Origin: Bryoerythrophyllum caledonicum
Lineage: Eukaryota; Streptophyta; Bryopsida; Pottiales; Pottiaceae
Length of the DNA stretch: 64,000 nt
NCBI GenBank assembly: GCA_963971425.1
Contig: OZ020515.1
Location: 35,661,856 to 35,725,855 of the forward strand
Direction: 5' to 3'
Below, piece by piece: positions 1-9,066 of this stretch. Each line of letters begins with the position of its first letter. Positions within the stretch are counted from its first letter, which is position 1. The notes below the pieces were generated by a model. That model was given only the letters and a program-made list of their open reading frames with translations. It did not search any database and was not told where the DNA came from. The position numbers were made by a program, and so were the translations under genes.

Positions 1-415
1 TATTCAAATTCTTACACTCATTGGGTGTAATTGAAGCCCAACAATCCTCAACATGCTCCCACAATTCTAACATTCTTTTGGGATGTCTCTCATACTGATT
101 CAGTTGACATTTTAAACTTGCCCACAAGTGGTCGATGGGATTCAAGTATGGAGATTGTGCCGGCCACTTCAAAAGGAGTGAGTTCTTGCAAATTCAGCCA
201 ACGGCGCACACTCTTGGATGTATGTTTTGGGTCATTATCCTGTTTAAAAATCAAATTGACAGGATCTAAACTGTATGCATGAAGTGTATGAATCAATTCC
301 CGCTCTAAAACTTCTCTACACATGTACTGATCCATTCTTCCCTCAATCCTACACATCATGCTAGGGCCACTCGGAGTCATGCAACCCAACATCGTTACTC
401 CCCCACCTATTTACT
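1..415 (-). pseudogene. Tc1/mariner-type transposase fragment, frameshifted
   Basis: Read on the minus strand this gives a GGGVTMLGCM-like stretch, then QDNDPKHTSK and RRWL, then in another frame KWPAQSPYLNPIDHLW followed by a helical tail that runs off the window at position 1. These are hallmarks of the C-terminal catalytic half of Tc1/mariner DDE transposases: the second catalytic Asp lies in QDNDPKH and the third acidic residue in NPIDHLW. The two halves are in different frames; the shift lies near 175-190, so the copy is dead. The third acidic residue is Asp rather than the Glu usual in Tc1. The N-terminal DNA-binding region and first Asp are not visible between 415 and 1065. Confidence 0.85.
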
Positions 416-1064
416 TGCATGTATACTTGAGCCGTCAACTGATTTGGCATTAAATGCAGTAAATTATAAAATATGAATGGCTAAAGGTAGACTAAGCTAT
501 TTTGTGTATTGACATACAAGGTGTAAGAATTGATGTACAATATACAATAATTACAAAAAATTGTATTTGTGTTGAACTTGATACAATGACACATGACAAT
601 TCTAATTTAGATCATTTTTACACCTCCATGCTAGAGAAGTTGCAAAATGGTGATGTATTCTACATATATGGTATTGTATTTTGCATGATGAGGTTTAGGT
701 TCTGAAATGACATCCAAATGAAAGATGTTAGTTGAAGAATCTTGAATCCAAAGGTGTATGCCTTGCTAGATTTTAACGCATTTTGTGTATGTCAACAGTG
801 ACCGTATATATGGTCCCCCATTGACCTTTCAGGGTTGATTATGGCAACTCTCAATTACAATTGTTATATGCCATTCGTCCTTCCTACACTCATCAACAAC
901 TTTGCCTTTTAAAGGTTGAAGTGTAGTTTTCTTATGTAATTGATGTTGCTTAGAGATTTAATTGTAAATCAGGTTCATTTTGTTTGTAGTTTAAGGTCTT
1001 TTTCATTGCCTCATTCAGAAACGCTAAAATGGAGTAAGTGTAATTTTGTGGATAGAAAAATTGT
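416..1064. other. Intergenic, no gene seen
   Basis: AT-rich sequence between the transposase remnant and LINE copy A. It may hold the decayed remainder of the transposon, but no protein motif or repeat could be recognised. Confidence 0.4.
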
Positions 1065-1277
1065 GTTCCTTGCGTGGGGGCAGAGTAAATAGAGTGTATG
1101 TTCATTCCACCATTGAATCCATGTCCACCAGACATAAGTTTAGTGATATGAAACTACTCCCCCTCCTCAGGAGAGACACTATGAAACTAGTAATGACGAA
1201 TCAAGGACCGACTAGACCCAAAAGGCTCAATTTCAAGAGATGATCTATAAAGGTTAAATGTATATTTTTGAAAGGCT

Positions 1278-1535
1278 TTAAGGGATATCATATAATTCTA
1301 GAAGAGGTTGGTTGTTTTTAAGATTTTGTTGGTGTAGAAGAATGGACATTGCATGTTGGATAGCAATGGTGTTAATTTTTGTGAATGTCTTTTTAATTGG
1401 ATTAATGGAAATACTGAATGTTTTTTCAAGACAATTCATATAGGGGATAAAGGTAGTAGTTGTTGCTCCAACGGTGATGACAATAAGGGGGTCAATTTTC
1501 CATCCAAGAGTTGTTATGTCATTAATAAGTGGTTG
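1278..1535 (-). pseudogene. LINE copy A, ORF2 C-terminal end
   Basis: The minus-strand translation has KYQPLINDITTLGW, DPLIVIT, TTTFIP and NTIAIQHAMSILLH. This is collinear with the last ~90 residues of the intact ORF2 of copy D (59085-59355), the segment following the restriction-like endonuclease KPD motif. The frame runs from the solo LTR boundary to a stop at 1278. The 3'UTR remnant follows at about 1065-1277. It is a fragment only and cannot make a functional protein. Confidence 0.85.
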
Positions 1536-1540
1536 ATATT

Positions 1541-4523
1541 TGTGGGAGTCTGAAACTCCCACTTGGTTGCCCCTACCAAAAAAAAATAGTTAAATTGTGA
1601 TTTTTAGTCCTAGATAACCAAAAAAGTAGTTAGTATTACGTTGAAGTAGGTTGTATAATAATTAGTGAAAGCCGGTGAATGCTCAACTAGTTAATTAGTG
1701 TTAAAGTGGTGATAAAACCGGACCTTAAAACTACCAAAGTTGTGATCGGAAAGACCTAGAAAGAATGACCGGGAAGGATCTCCGGAAAAAAAGTCCAAAT
1801 CACAACTTATAGACTAAACTAACTATCTATTTAAAGATTAAATTAAAGACTAATTAGTGGCTGGATACCAGGGCTACCCGGGTATTATCCGGGCAGCAGC
1901 CACAAATTCCCCCTCCCTCTCCACCGACCTCCCCTCTCTTGAATTTGATCCCCCTCCAAAACTTCTTCATCTCTCCAAATCACTCCTCTCTTCCTCTCCC
2001 TCTCTAATTTCTCCCTCTCCCCGTCAAATTTTTCCATCTCTCTTCCTCTCTAGTTCTCTCTTCCTCATAGTCTCTTCTTCTCTGTCTTTTTGGGTTATTT
2101 TAGTTGAAGAAGTTGGAATTTAGTGCAAAAAAAATAAATTAAAGAAGAAGATTTTTAAAGGAGATTTGGAGGTGATTGGAGAGGCTTTTCAAGGAGATTT
2201 CAAGTGTCTTGAAAATGGTGGAGGAGGTGCGTGGAAGCTAGGATTTTGAAGGAGTTATTGGCACCTTGGGTTTGAAGCGTCAAACCCAGGGTTTGGTGGT
2301 ACATGAGGTTTTTTGACAACGTAGGTGGAGATTCCTAGGCGTGGAGGTGGTGCAAGGAGGTTCGTGGCCGCAGCGAGAAGATTCAAGAGACAAGACCACA
2401 ATTTGAAGGAGGTTGCGGGTGCAACAAGGAGGTCGCAATAAGTTGGGGAAAAGGTGATTCTTGCCACATGTTGGGTTTCTCTTGTTTGTACAAATTTCCT
2501 TGTTTATTATGTCTTTTTCTCTCTTTTTCTACCCGGGAGACCTCCGGTTACATCCTCTCCGCTCTAGAAAAAAGTCCACCGGTAGACTCTATCTAGACCT
2601 TGTATGTCCTAGGTCTTGGTTTCTTGCACTTTTGAGTCTATCTTAGTGTTCTACTGTTTATTTACTATTGTCCCGGCCTTGTGGCAAAAGCATTCCTTTA
2701 TGTTTTCACCACTCTCGCCTCATCTCTAGGCCTTGTCTAATTTTTCTACATTTTTCCTAGTCTTCCTAGTCAACCGGGAAATCTTCTTCCAACTTTTTGT
2801 TTCCCGAGTGGCCTCTTCAAAGTGGTCATTTGTGATGTTGTTTTATTTGTCGTGTTACTAGATAGGTGAGATATTTACATCCACGTAAGTCTAGTAAAGT
2901 TTTCCGGAGAAAGTACACCATTGTCCGGTATACTTATGTTTTCCGGGCTGGACCAGAGGTTGTGATAATTTGTAATAGGTGATTGGTTTAAATATAATGT
3001 ACATCCGGGAGTAAATCCATCCCGGACAACATGACTTCACCGATAACACAGACTCTTTCCAAGATTGACCCGAACAAGTGGAAGGGGATTGCGAAAAGAG
3101 AATAGTTTGAGGAAGGTGGTTTAGTTTTTAAACTCAATCTTCCGGTTAGTCCTTCCATGGATCTACCGGGAGATAACTCCACTCTTCTAGATGGGTTTTC
3201 CGGTTGAGCCTTTGTTATATGTTATGTGTTATTGTTGATTTATGCAACTGGTTGATGGGATGTTGTTAAAGTTATTAGATTTAAACACTAAGGTGAGAGT
3301 AGTGATGTTGATAGGGCCCCATTGTGCACCCGGTCGCTACCACTTGAGTGATTTCTCCGGCTACTTACTTTTGTTAGGGAATGGTTTACCAGTCTCAGAC
3401 CGGGAGTCTTCTGATTTACCGGTCTACCGGTAATCCGCCGGTGAGTAGGCTACCTTTGATTTTAGGATCTAGATGCCATTTCCTCTTTTTGGGGATTTAG
3501 TTTTGGAGGATAGCTATTAGCCTTTGTGTATTTAATGAGCCTTAGGCTCCTGTGTTAAGTACTCTTCTCTTTGTTCCTTTGATCGTGTTTTACCTTCATT
3601 GCTTGTGTCTAGAGCCCTTTGTTAAGCTTGTGTGAGTAGAGGTCGAGAGGGTTGAGTCCTCCTAGTGAGTCTTTACTATGATGTGCAGGGTTGTGGCTTG
3701 TTGAATGTTATGTGATTGAATGTGAGTAGAGGCTTCCGGAGGGTGTAGGATATCCAAGTTAGATAGGTGGAGTAAGATCCGGGGTCTGCTTCAAATCCTT
3801 CTCCGGTGGGACTGGTAATAGTTGCCTACCGAATGGGATCTGAGAAGCCTACGACTATTTATGATTGCCTCCCTTAAGTGGGAAGTGTTTGGATTGGTGG
3901 GGAGGAGAGGTGATATCCCCCTTTTGGTATATCGGGAGAGATCTCGGCTAAGCCTAAGTCTGGAATATTCCAAGGTTTCTACCCTTACAGTAGATGAGGT
4001 CCGACGATTCCTGTGGATGGTTGTCTTGCTTATTTGATTTGCTTAGCATTCGATTGTTGTGATTCTTGTATCTTCTTTGTTTGATTCATTGGGTGTGGTT
4101 GTACTTGGAACCCGTGCTTGCCTGATCGGTTTACCGGAACAAGTTTCCGGTAGATTGTGAAGATTGGTATAAAGCTGCAACCTTCTTAACTCTTTCAAGG
4201 TGCAGAGTTTGATTGTGGATACTGTGGCCTCTCGACTGCAAGAACGAAGGGCAGTGACTTTCCGGGCAGTGTAAAAACTTATCGGAAAACTACTTTGACG
4301 TTTAACAGAGTTTGAACTAAACACTTGTGGTTATTTATTACCGGTTACTAAGGTACTGGAGAAGCCATCCTCCGGGATTTGCTCAAGTATTAAGTGTGAA
4401 GTATTCTTAAGATTTAGAGAGTTTGACACACGATAAAAATCCTTGGAAACGATCTGGTTAGGTGGGCTCTCTTAAGGTTAATATCGGTTAACATTGAGAA
4501 TTACAAACCACTAGACTACGACA
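1541..4523. mobile_element. Solo LTR (2,983 bp) inside LINE copy A
   Basis: The element starts TGTGGGAGTC and ends CTAGACTACGACA, so it has the TG...CA termini of an LTR. It is bounded by a 5-bp direct repeat ATATT (1536-1540 and 4524-4528). Removing it and one repeat restores LINE collinearity: gttgatatttatcaattttg matches ggttggtatttatttgttttg at 27746. The first ~20 nt form an inverted repeat (gggagt...actccc). No gag, pol or second LTR was found, and the start sequence does not recur internally, so a recombination-derived solo LTR is the simplest reading. It is rich in CCGG-containing motifs and has a TATA-like ctatttaaaga near 1826-1837. Short open frames inside look non-coding. Confidence 0.85.
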
Positions 4524-6207
4524 ATATTTATCAATTTTGTTTTCAATTGCTTCTAGGAAAATTTGTCATTACAATATTTGAATTTGATAAATAGGATGGC
4601 AAGGTTTGTATTTATGTGGTCCGGTGGGAGTCTTTATAGCGTAGTCGATTGATGCATAGAATGTGTAGTTTATATTTCTCATTGCAATGGCATCTTTGGA
4701 TTCCACATGTGCATGAAAGTAGCCATAGAAGGGCCGTGTTTTCTTGTGGTTTGTTGTTGAAGGTTCTGGCGTTCATAAGTATAAAGCACCGAGATTTGTT
4801 TGGGTATACATTTAGTTTTTGGATTTTTCATATTGCTATATTGTGCCTTTTGACGATTAGGGAGTGTATGTGATTGTTTTGGCATTTGAGGAGTACGTGT
4901 AGCCATGTGTCCGGGTCCGCGGAGGTGCATATTGGGCATGTTATGGATGGAAATTGTTTTATTCCAAAGAAGAGTTGTTTGTGGGCATTTCCCATGTATT
5001 GTCAAGTATGAAATTTGATAAGGCATGTTTTTTTTTAACATGTAATTGTGGTATTTTTCCCAAAAATTTGTAGAAGATTCATTATCAGTGTTATTGCTAG
5101 TGGTCCATTTGTCTATGTTAGAACAATTGCTTAATATTAAATTGAGGTTGTAAATAGATCTTGTTTTTTGAGATAATTATCTAGAAAATCTGATATAACC
5201 TTTGTCTGGGGTGTCTTCCATAGATGACCAACTATCTCTTTGGAAGTAGTATGGGGTAGCGTGAGCATGTTCATGTGGGTGCTTGGCATTTCTATGAGAT
5301 TTACCTAGCCCTTCCTTAGCTAATTTATGTGCTTGTTTGTTTCCTTTTGTATTGGCATGTGTTCTAACTTTATGGAGGGTTGTACTTTATGTGCGATTTT
5401 GTAATAAATGTTAGTATTGCTTGGTTGGGGCGATTATTCTGGAGGGTAGGTGTATTATTTGTGTGTTTAAGAGATACAAGACGTTTATACAATCTGTAAA
5501 GATGTGTGTGGGTTCATTAGCGTATTGTACAGTGATAATTTAGAGGGTTTTATGGAGGGCCATCATTTATGCTCGGAGGATGTTTTGAAACCCATGTAGT
5601 CTTTTGGATATTTTTATTTCTTTGGTGGAGTTATATATTCCATTTCCGACTTTTTCTCTATGCGAATGTCTAGGTTTGTTTATTAATTTGGGTGGAATGG
5701 TGGATTCTTCATACGGTACCAAGTTTGCCTCATATAATGCAATGATGTGAGAATCTCGGAATTGGCCTGAATATGGGTTAAAATTTTGGTACCAGTTATT
5801 ATCTGATGTCATAATAAGAGTACAAGTATATTTTGGATAGTTTTTAGCAGCAAGTCTTGCCCAATGTATTGTTTGTAGTATTTTTTTTCTGTGTTGTGGG
5901 AGTGCGCAATACCGTTTCTAATCCATTTGTGGTCAAAGGCATTTCCTAGTGAGCCAAAACATTTGTCACTTTCAATATGTGAATAGAACTTAGTGAGTTG
6001 GATGGAGTATGTGACGGGGGATGAGGAGTATGGGTGTTGGATGTTGAAGGATGTGTGAATTTAGAATGGGCTTGGGTAATGTCTAATGTGTGAGTTTGAG
6101 GGGGTCATTTTTTGGGATGCGGTATTTATATCTTTGATATAGCTAGAAATATTTCGGTTTCAAATCAGTGGTTGAGTTATTGGCCCTATGGTTGTGGTAG
6201 TTTATAA
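4524..6207 (-). pseudogene. LINE copy A, degraded RNase H to zinc-knuckle region of ORF2
   Basis: Minus-strand pieces match the intact ORF2. 5567-5812 gives NNWYQN, DSHIIALYEA, then after a deletion HREKVGNGIYNSTKEIK and RLHGFQNILRA of the RNase H region. 4640-5040 corresponds to the CPIC...H...C knuckle and the RCFILMNA region, now split over several frames. Many stops and small indels are present. Confidence 0.8.
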
Positions 6208-6242
6208 TCTACATATATAATAGGCGACAGTCTGTCTGTCCG

Positions 6243-6421
6243 CCGCTCCCTAACCCTAAAACCTAAACCCTAACCCTAATCCTAACCTTAACCCTAAATC
6301 CTAAATTATAAACCCTAAATCATAAACCCTAAATCATAAATCCAAAATCCTAAATCCTAAACCCTAATCCAAAACCCTGACCGTTGGCTCTACCTCTAAC
6401 CCTAAACCCTAACCCTAAACC
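6243..6421 (+). repeat. Degenerate CCCTAAA telomere-like tract
   Basis: Roughly 180 bp of imperfect CCCTAAA/CCCTAA/CATAAA units in the C-strand orientation, flanked by LINE-derived DNA on both sides. It is interstitial, not a chromosome end. The unit type is the Arabidopsis-type plant telomere repeat and supports a plant source. Confidence 0.85.
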
Positions 6422-6438
6422 TAAGACTTCGCCGGAAC

Positions 6439-6711
6439 ATGCGCGTTGTTGTTGGTGAACGTTATGTGGATTTGGGCAACCGCATATTTCCAGAGTGGCT
6501 TTTGGCGCTGGGAAAGGACAGGCTCGAGAAGATGAAGGATGACATGATCAGGTGTCGACGGGCGATGATTATCGGCAATGACACCTTGAACGGCTTGATC
6601 AATGTCGTCTATGGAGGAATTGCTGACGTCAAAGCAAATGCGCTCGAGTACTTCAGCGGTCGTGCCATCCTTGCCGCACGGAATGACAACGTTTCGCAAA
6701 TCAATGCATGA
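6439..6711 (+). pseudogene. Helitron helicase C-terminal fragment
   Basis: The 90-codon frame has FPEWLLALG, LINVVYGGI and YFSGRAILAARNDNVSQIN. These follow the order seen in PIF1-like helicase domains of Helitron Rep/Hel proteins (FAEWLLxxGdG ... LI..vYp ... Yl.eRAIL.prNd.vdeiN). Walker A/B motifs and the Rep domain are absent, and the frame stops right after the QIN motif. It is a captured or deleted remnant, not a working helicase. Confidence 0.75.
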
Positions 6712-6822
6712 CGTTTCGAGGGATGCAAATTGCAATCTAAAATATAATACGTCAAACAAATTTTATTCTGAGGAGCACTAATTAAAAAACCTTCCCCGGT
6801 CAGAACGATAGGTACCAAGGCT

Positions 6823-7085
6823 TGTTTTTAATAATATTGGTTCTATAGCCATTGGAGTCTAGTGACGGGAATAGTGATTAGATGCCTCCCATTGTCTTTG
6901 TATATATGTATGGTCTTCATTAATTTTAATTGTGTTGTTTGATGTGAGAATATCTTTTATGGGGTTGCAATTGGGTGTGTGGATGTTGAAGAGGGGAATG
7001 ATTGTGGGTGGGGTAACGAATCTTGAGTCACCAAATTGCTCTTGAGAGTGGTGTGCTAGAATGATTTCTATGTAGAATTTAGTTT
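6823..7085 (-). pseudogene. LINE copy A, distal fragment upstream of RNase H
   Basis: Nucleotide alignment to 29785-30040 (minus-strand ORF2 of copy B) is clear: ggttctatagccattggagtctagtgacggg, tgcctcccattgtctttgtatatatg, and gggtggggtaacgaatcttgagtcac. In copy D this corresponds to the region around LQWLWNQY. The similarity fades at about 7085, taken as the 5' truncation point. Confidence 0.75.
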
Positions 7086-8870
7086 AGGTGTCTTGATAAC
7101 ATGATGGATAGGCATAAAAATTTCACTGGTGATTTTGAATTCATCATCTATTCTTAATTACACATTTATAAGCTTCTAAGATATTGTAACCCACTTCAAC
7201 TTGCAATAGATGGAAAGAGTTGGTAGCGTATTACATGTTCAGCACGTGAATTCATCACATGGTTGATTGATAATGGTAGAAGGAGACTATTTAATATGTA
7301 TGAATTTTTATAATTCTATTGTTAAAAAGAACAAATAACCAGATGGGGTTATCTGTGGAGCTGATAAAATGTAGAATACATAGGATACTAACTAACATCA
7401 CCTCAAGATTCAGACCATTACCTAACTTCAACCCTAGTATTTTCTTACTGTACATTTATAGGGTGTAGCCCAAGTAGTAGTGTTACCCTAACAAACTCTT
7501 TATTTACATTAGTCACAAAGTCATAACGCCCGATCGATTTTTTTTACAGAATTTTGAAAACCCTCTAATTCTTCATCAAATATAAACAGAAATCAGTAGA
7601 ATTTCTTCATCAATTCTTCATCAATTCGATTTTTTTTTATACTGATTTTTTTTTCTACTGATTTTTTCTACTGATTTTTCTACTGAATTTTGAAAACCCT
7701 CTTAGCATGGAATCGCGCCAAGTGTGGGCCTCCCGCATTAACTTAAAAAAAATTACCTCATTACGAAATAACCTCACGGGAAAAAACTCTAGCGACTCCA
7801 AGATTTTTGGCGGCGGGTGACCGGGTTACGAGCAGTTAGTTGAAATACTTTTGGGCAAACATTAACCGACCGGGCGTTATGCCGGAAGAAGCCCTCTCGA
7901 GCTGGCCTCTTCCTATACATTATTACTCTTCTTCTTCTTGTTCAACTCTCTTTAACCCCTAAAGGACGGAGCTATGACGGTGGCATTAATCCCAATTTTC
8001 ATTCTAATATGTGCTCTAATTCTTCATCAAATATAAGCAGAAATATTTTTATTTCATTTTTTAGAGATGACACCACATATTTAGTTCATGTCACAAAAAA
8101 CACAAGATTTTTTGTGAAAATTAGTGATTTTTAAAAAAATTTTGAAGAATATTCATATTATATACAAGTTTTGCGTAAAAAATATGATAATTTCACTAAA
8201 GTTGTACATTATTGTGCTGAAACTTGTGGTGTAGATGAAACTTCCGTGTTCAACTAAAATTGGTCATCCATGGTAACATGCACAAAGTTCAAATTGCAAT
8301 AACTTACTCAATTTTATGTATTTTTCAAATTTTCAAATTGGATTGGAAACTAGATTTGATAAACTTCATTTCATTAGTTGGACTCAATTTCAAAAATTAT
8401 CATTTTAATGACTCAAATTCAGATTTAGAGCTAAAGCTAAAGTTTCTTAAATACACTACGTTGAGTTCCATGTCACAAACATTTTCTTGTTTAGAGAAAA
8501 AGTTACACACTCTATGTCTATAGTGCATGTGGTACATGCACTCATTGACTACACCTTCCCAAAAACTTGGATGAAAGTAATGTTTTATCATCACGTGGGA
8601 GCATTTTACATTCTTCCATCAACCAAATTTTGATCGCCCCAATGTTTAAGGGTTAATAAACAAACACACATGCGATGGCTTTCGACCCCCATTTGGTCCT
8701 TGGAATCCTAGATTGGGACCTGGATGACCATATGGGTTCAGCCCGACGGACTGAAGGGGTCCTGGTCCCGGTCCATGTGCGGCTGCTTAATATCACAACC
8801 ATGAGGTCCAGGATTCAACAAAGGTGACATAAAAGAGGTTAGATCGTACTATGACAGGGTGAAAAATCTA
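7086..8870. other. Intergenic, AT-rich, no gene seen
   Basis: No coding exon was recognised. A short phrase (ctctaattcttcatcaaatataa) occurs near 7564 and again near 8016, and ttttctactgatttt units repeat around 7620-7690, so old duplicated repeats are likely. A GC-richer patch at 7780-7910 could be part of an unrecognised transposon. Confidence 0.4.
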
Positions 8871-9066
8871 ATGGCATGAGCGGTCGGCCAAGTTTGTCTG
8901 TTTGGGAACCCAACGATGATGCGTGGACGACGTCCCTTTTCCCGGTGACGAGCGTGGACACCAGGCAAGCAATCCTCCGGACACACACACACACAGGATC
9001 GATCGAGAGAGAGAGCGCACACGAATCGAGCACTGGGAGTTGCAGCAATTGTTGTACTACTACATA
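8871..9066 (+). promoter_or_regulatory. Presumed promoter/5' leader of the sucrose-phosphatase gene
   Basis: This segment lies directly upstream of the SPP start codon and is markedly more GC-rich than the sequence before it. It holds a (CA)n run at about 8980-8995 and a GA-rich stretch at 9005-9016, common in plant 5' leaders. No convincing TATA box was found and the transcription start cannot be placed. Confidence 0.35.

Larger units (their letters stand above)
6208..6822 (+). mobile_element. Helitron-like non-autonomous insertion in LINE copy A
   Basis: This ~0.6-kb block interrupts LINE copy A: LINE sequence ends near 6207 and resumes at about 6823 (attggttctatagcc matches 29786). It begins TCTACATATATAATAGGCGA directly after an A, as Helitrons do (5' TC, insertion between A and T). 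It contains a fragment of Helitron helicase coding sequence in the same orientation. A CTAA followed by T occurs at 6778-6781 and could be the CTRR terminus, but about 40 nt beyond it are still not LINE sequence, so the 3' boundary is unresolved. Confidence 0.65.
1065..7085 (-). mobile_element. LINE copy A: old, 5'-truncated, interrupted by two later insertions
   Basis: Three blocks (about 1065-1540, 4524-6207 and 6823-7085) align in order with the 3' half of the intact LINE copies elsewhere in the window (27244-30050 on the same strand; 57000-59604 on plus). The left end holds the family 3'UTR: compare 1085-1215 with 27300-27430, sharing a gagtaaat...gtccaccag...ctactccccctc...gacactatg pattern. 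The blocks are separated by a solo LTR and a Helitron-like insert. The coding frame carries many stops and shifts plus a deletion around 5700, so this is a relic. Nothing 5' of the region before RNase H is retained. Confidence 0.85.

Noticed and set aside
1857-4324. Short open frames inside the solo LTR
   Set aside because: They overlap on both strands, lack domains, and fall within a non-coding LTR.
6243-6421. Chromosome end
   Set aside because: The telomere-like units are degenerate and flanked on both sides by LINE-derived sequence.
8260-8594. Small frames in the 7.1-8.8 kb interval as genes
   Set aside because: They are AT-rich, overlap on opposite strands, and show no motif or splice context.
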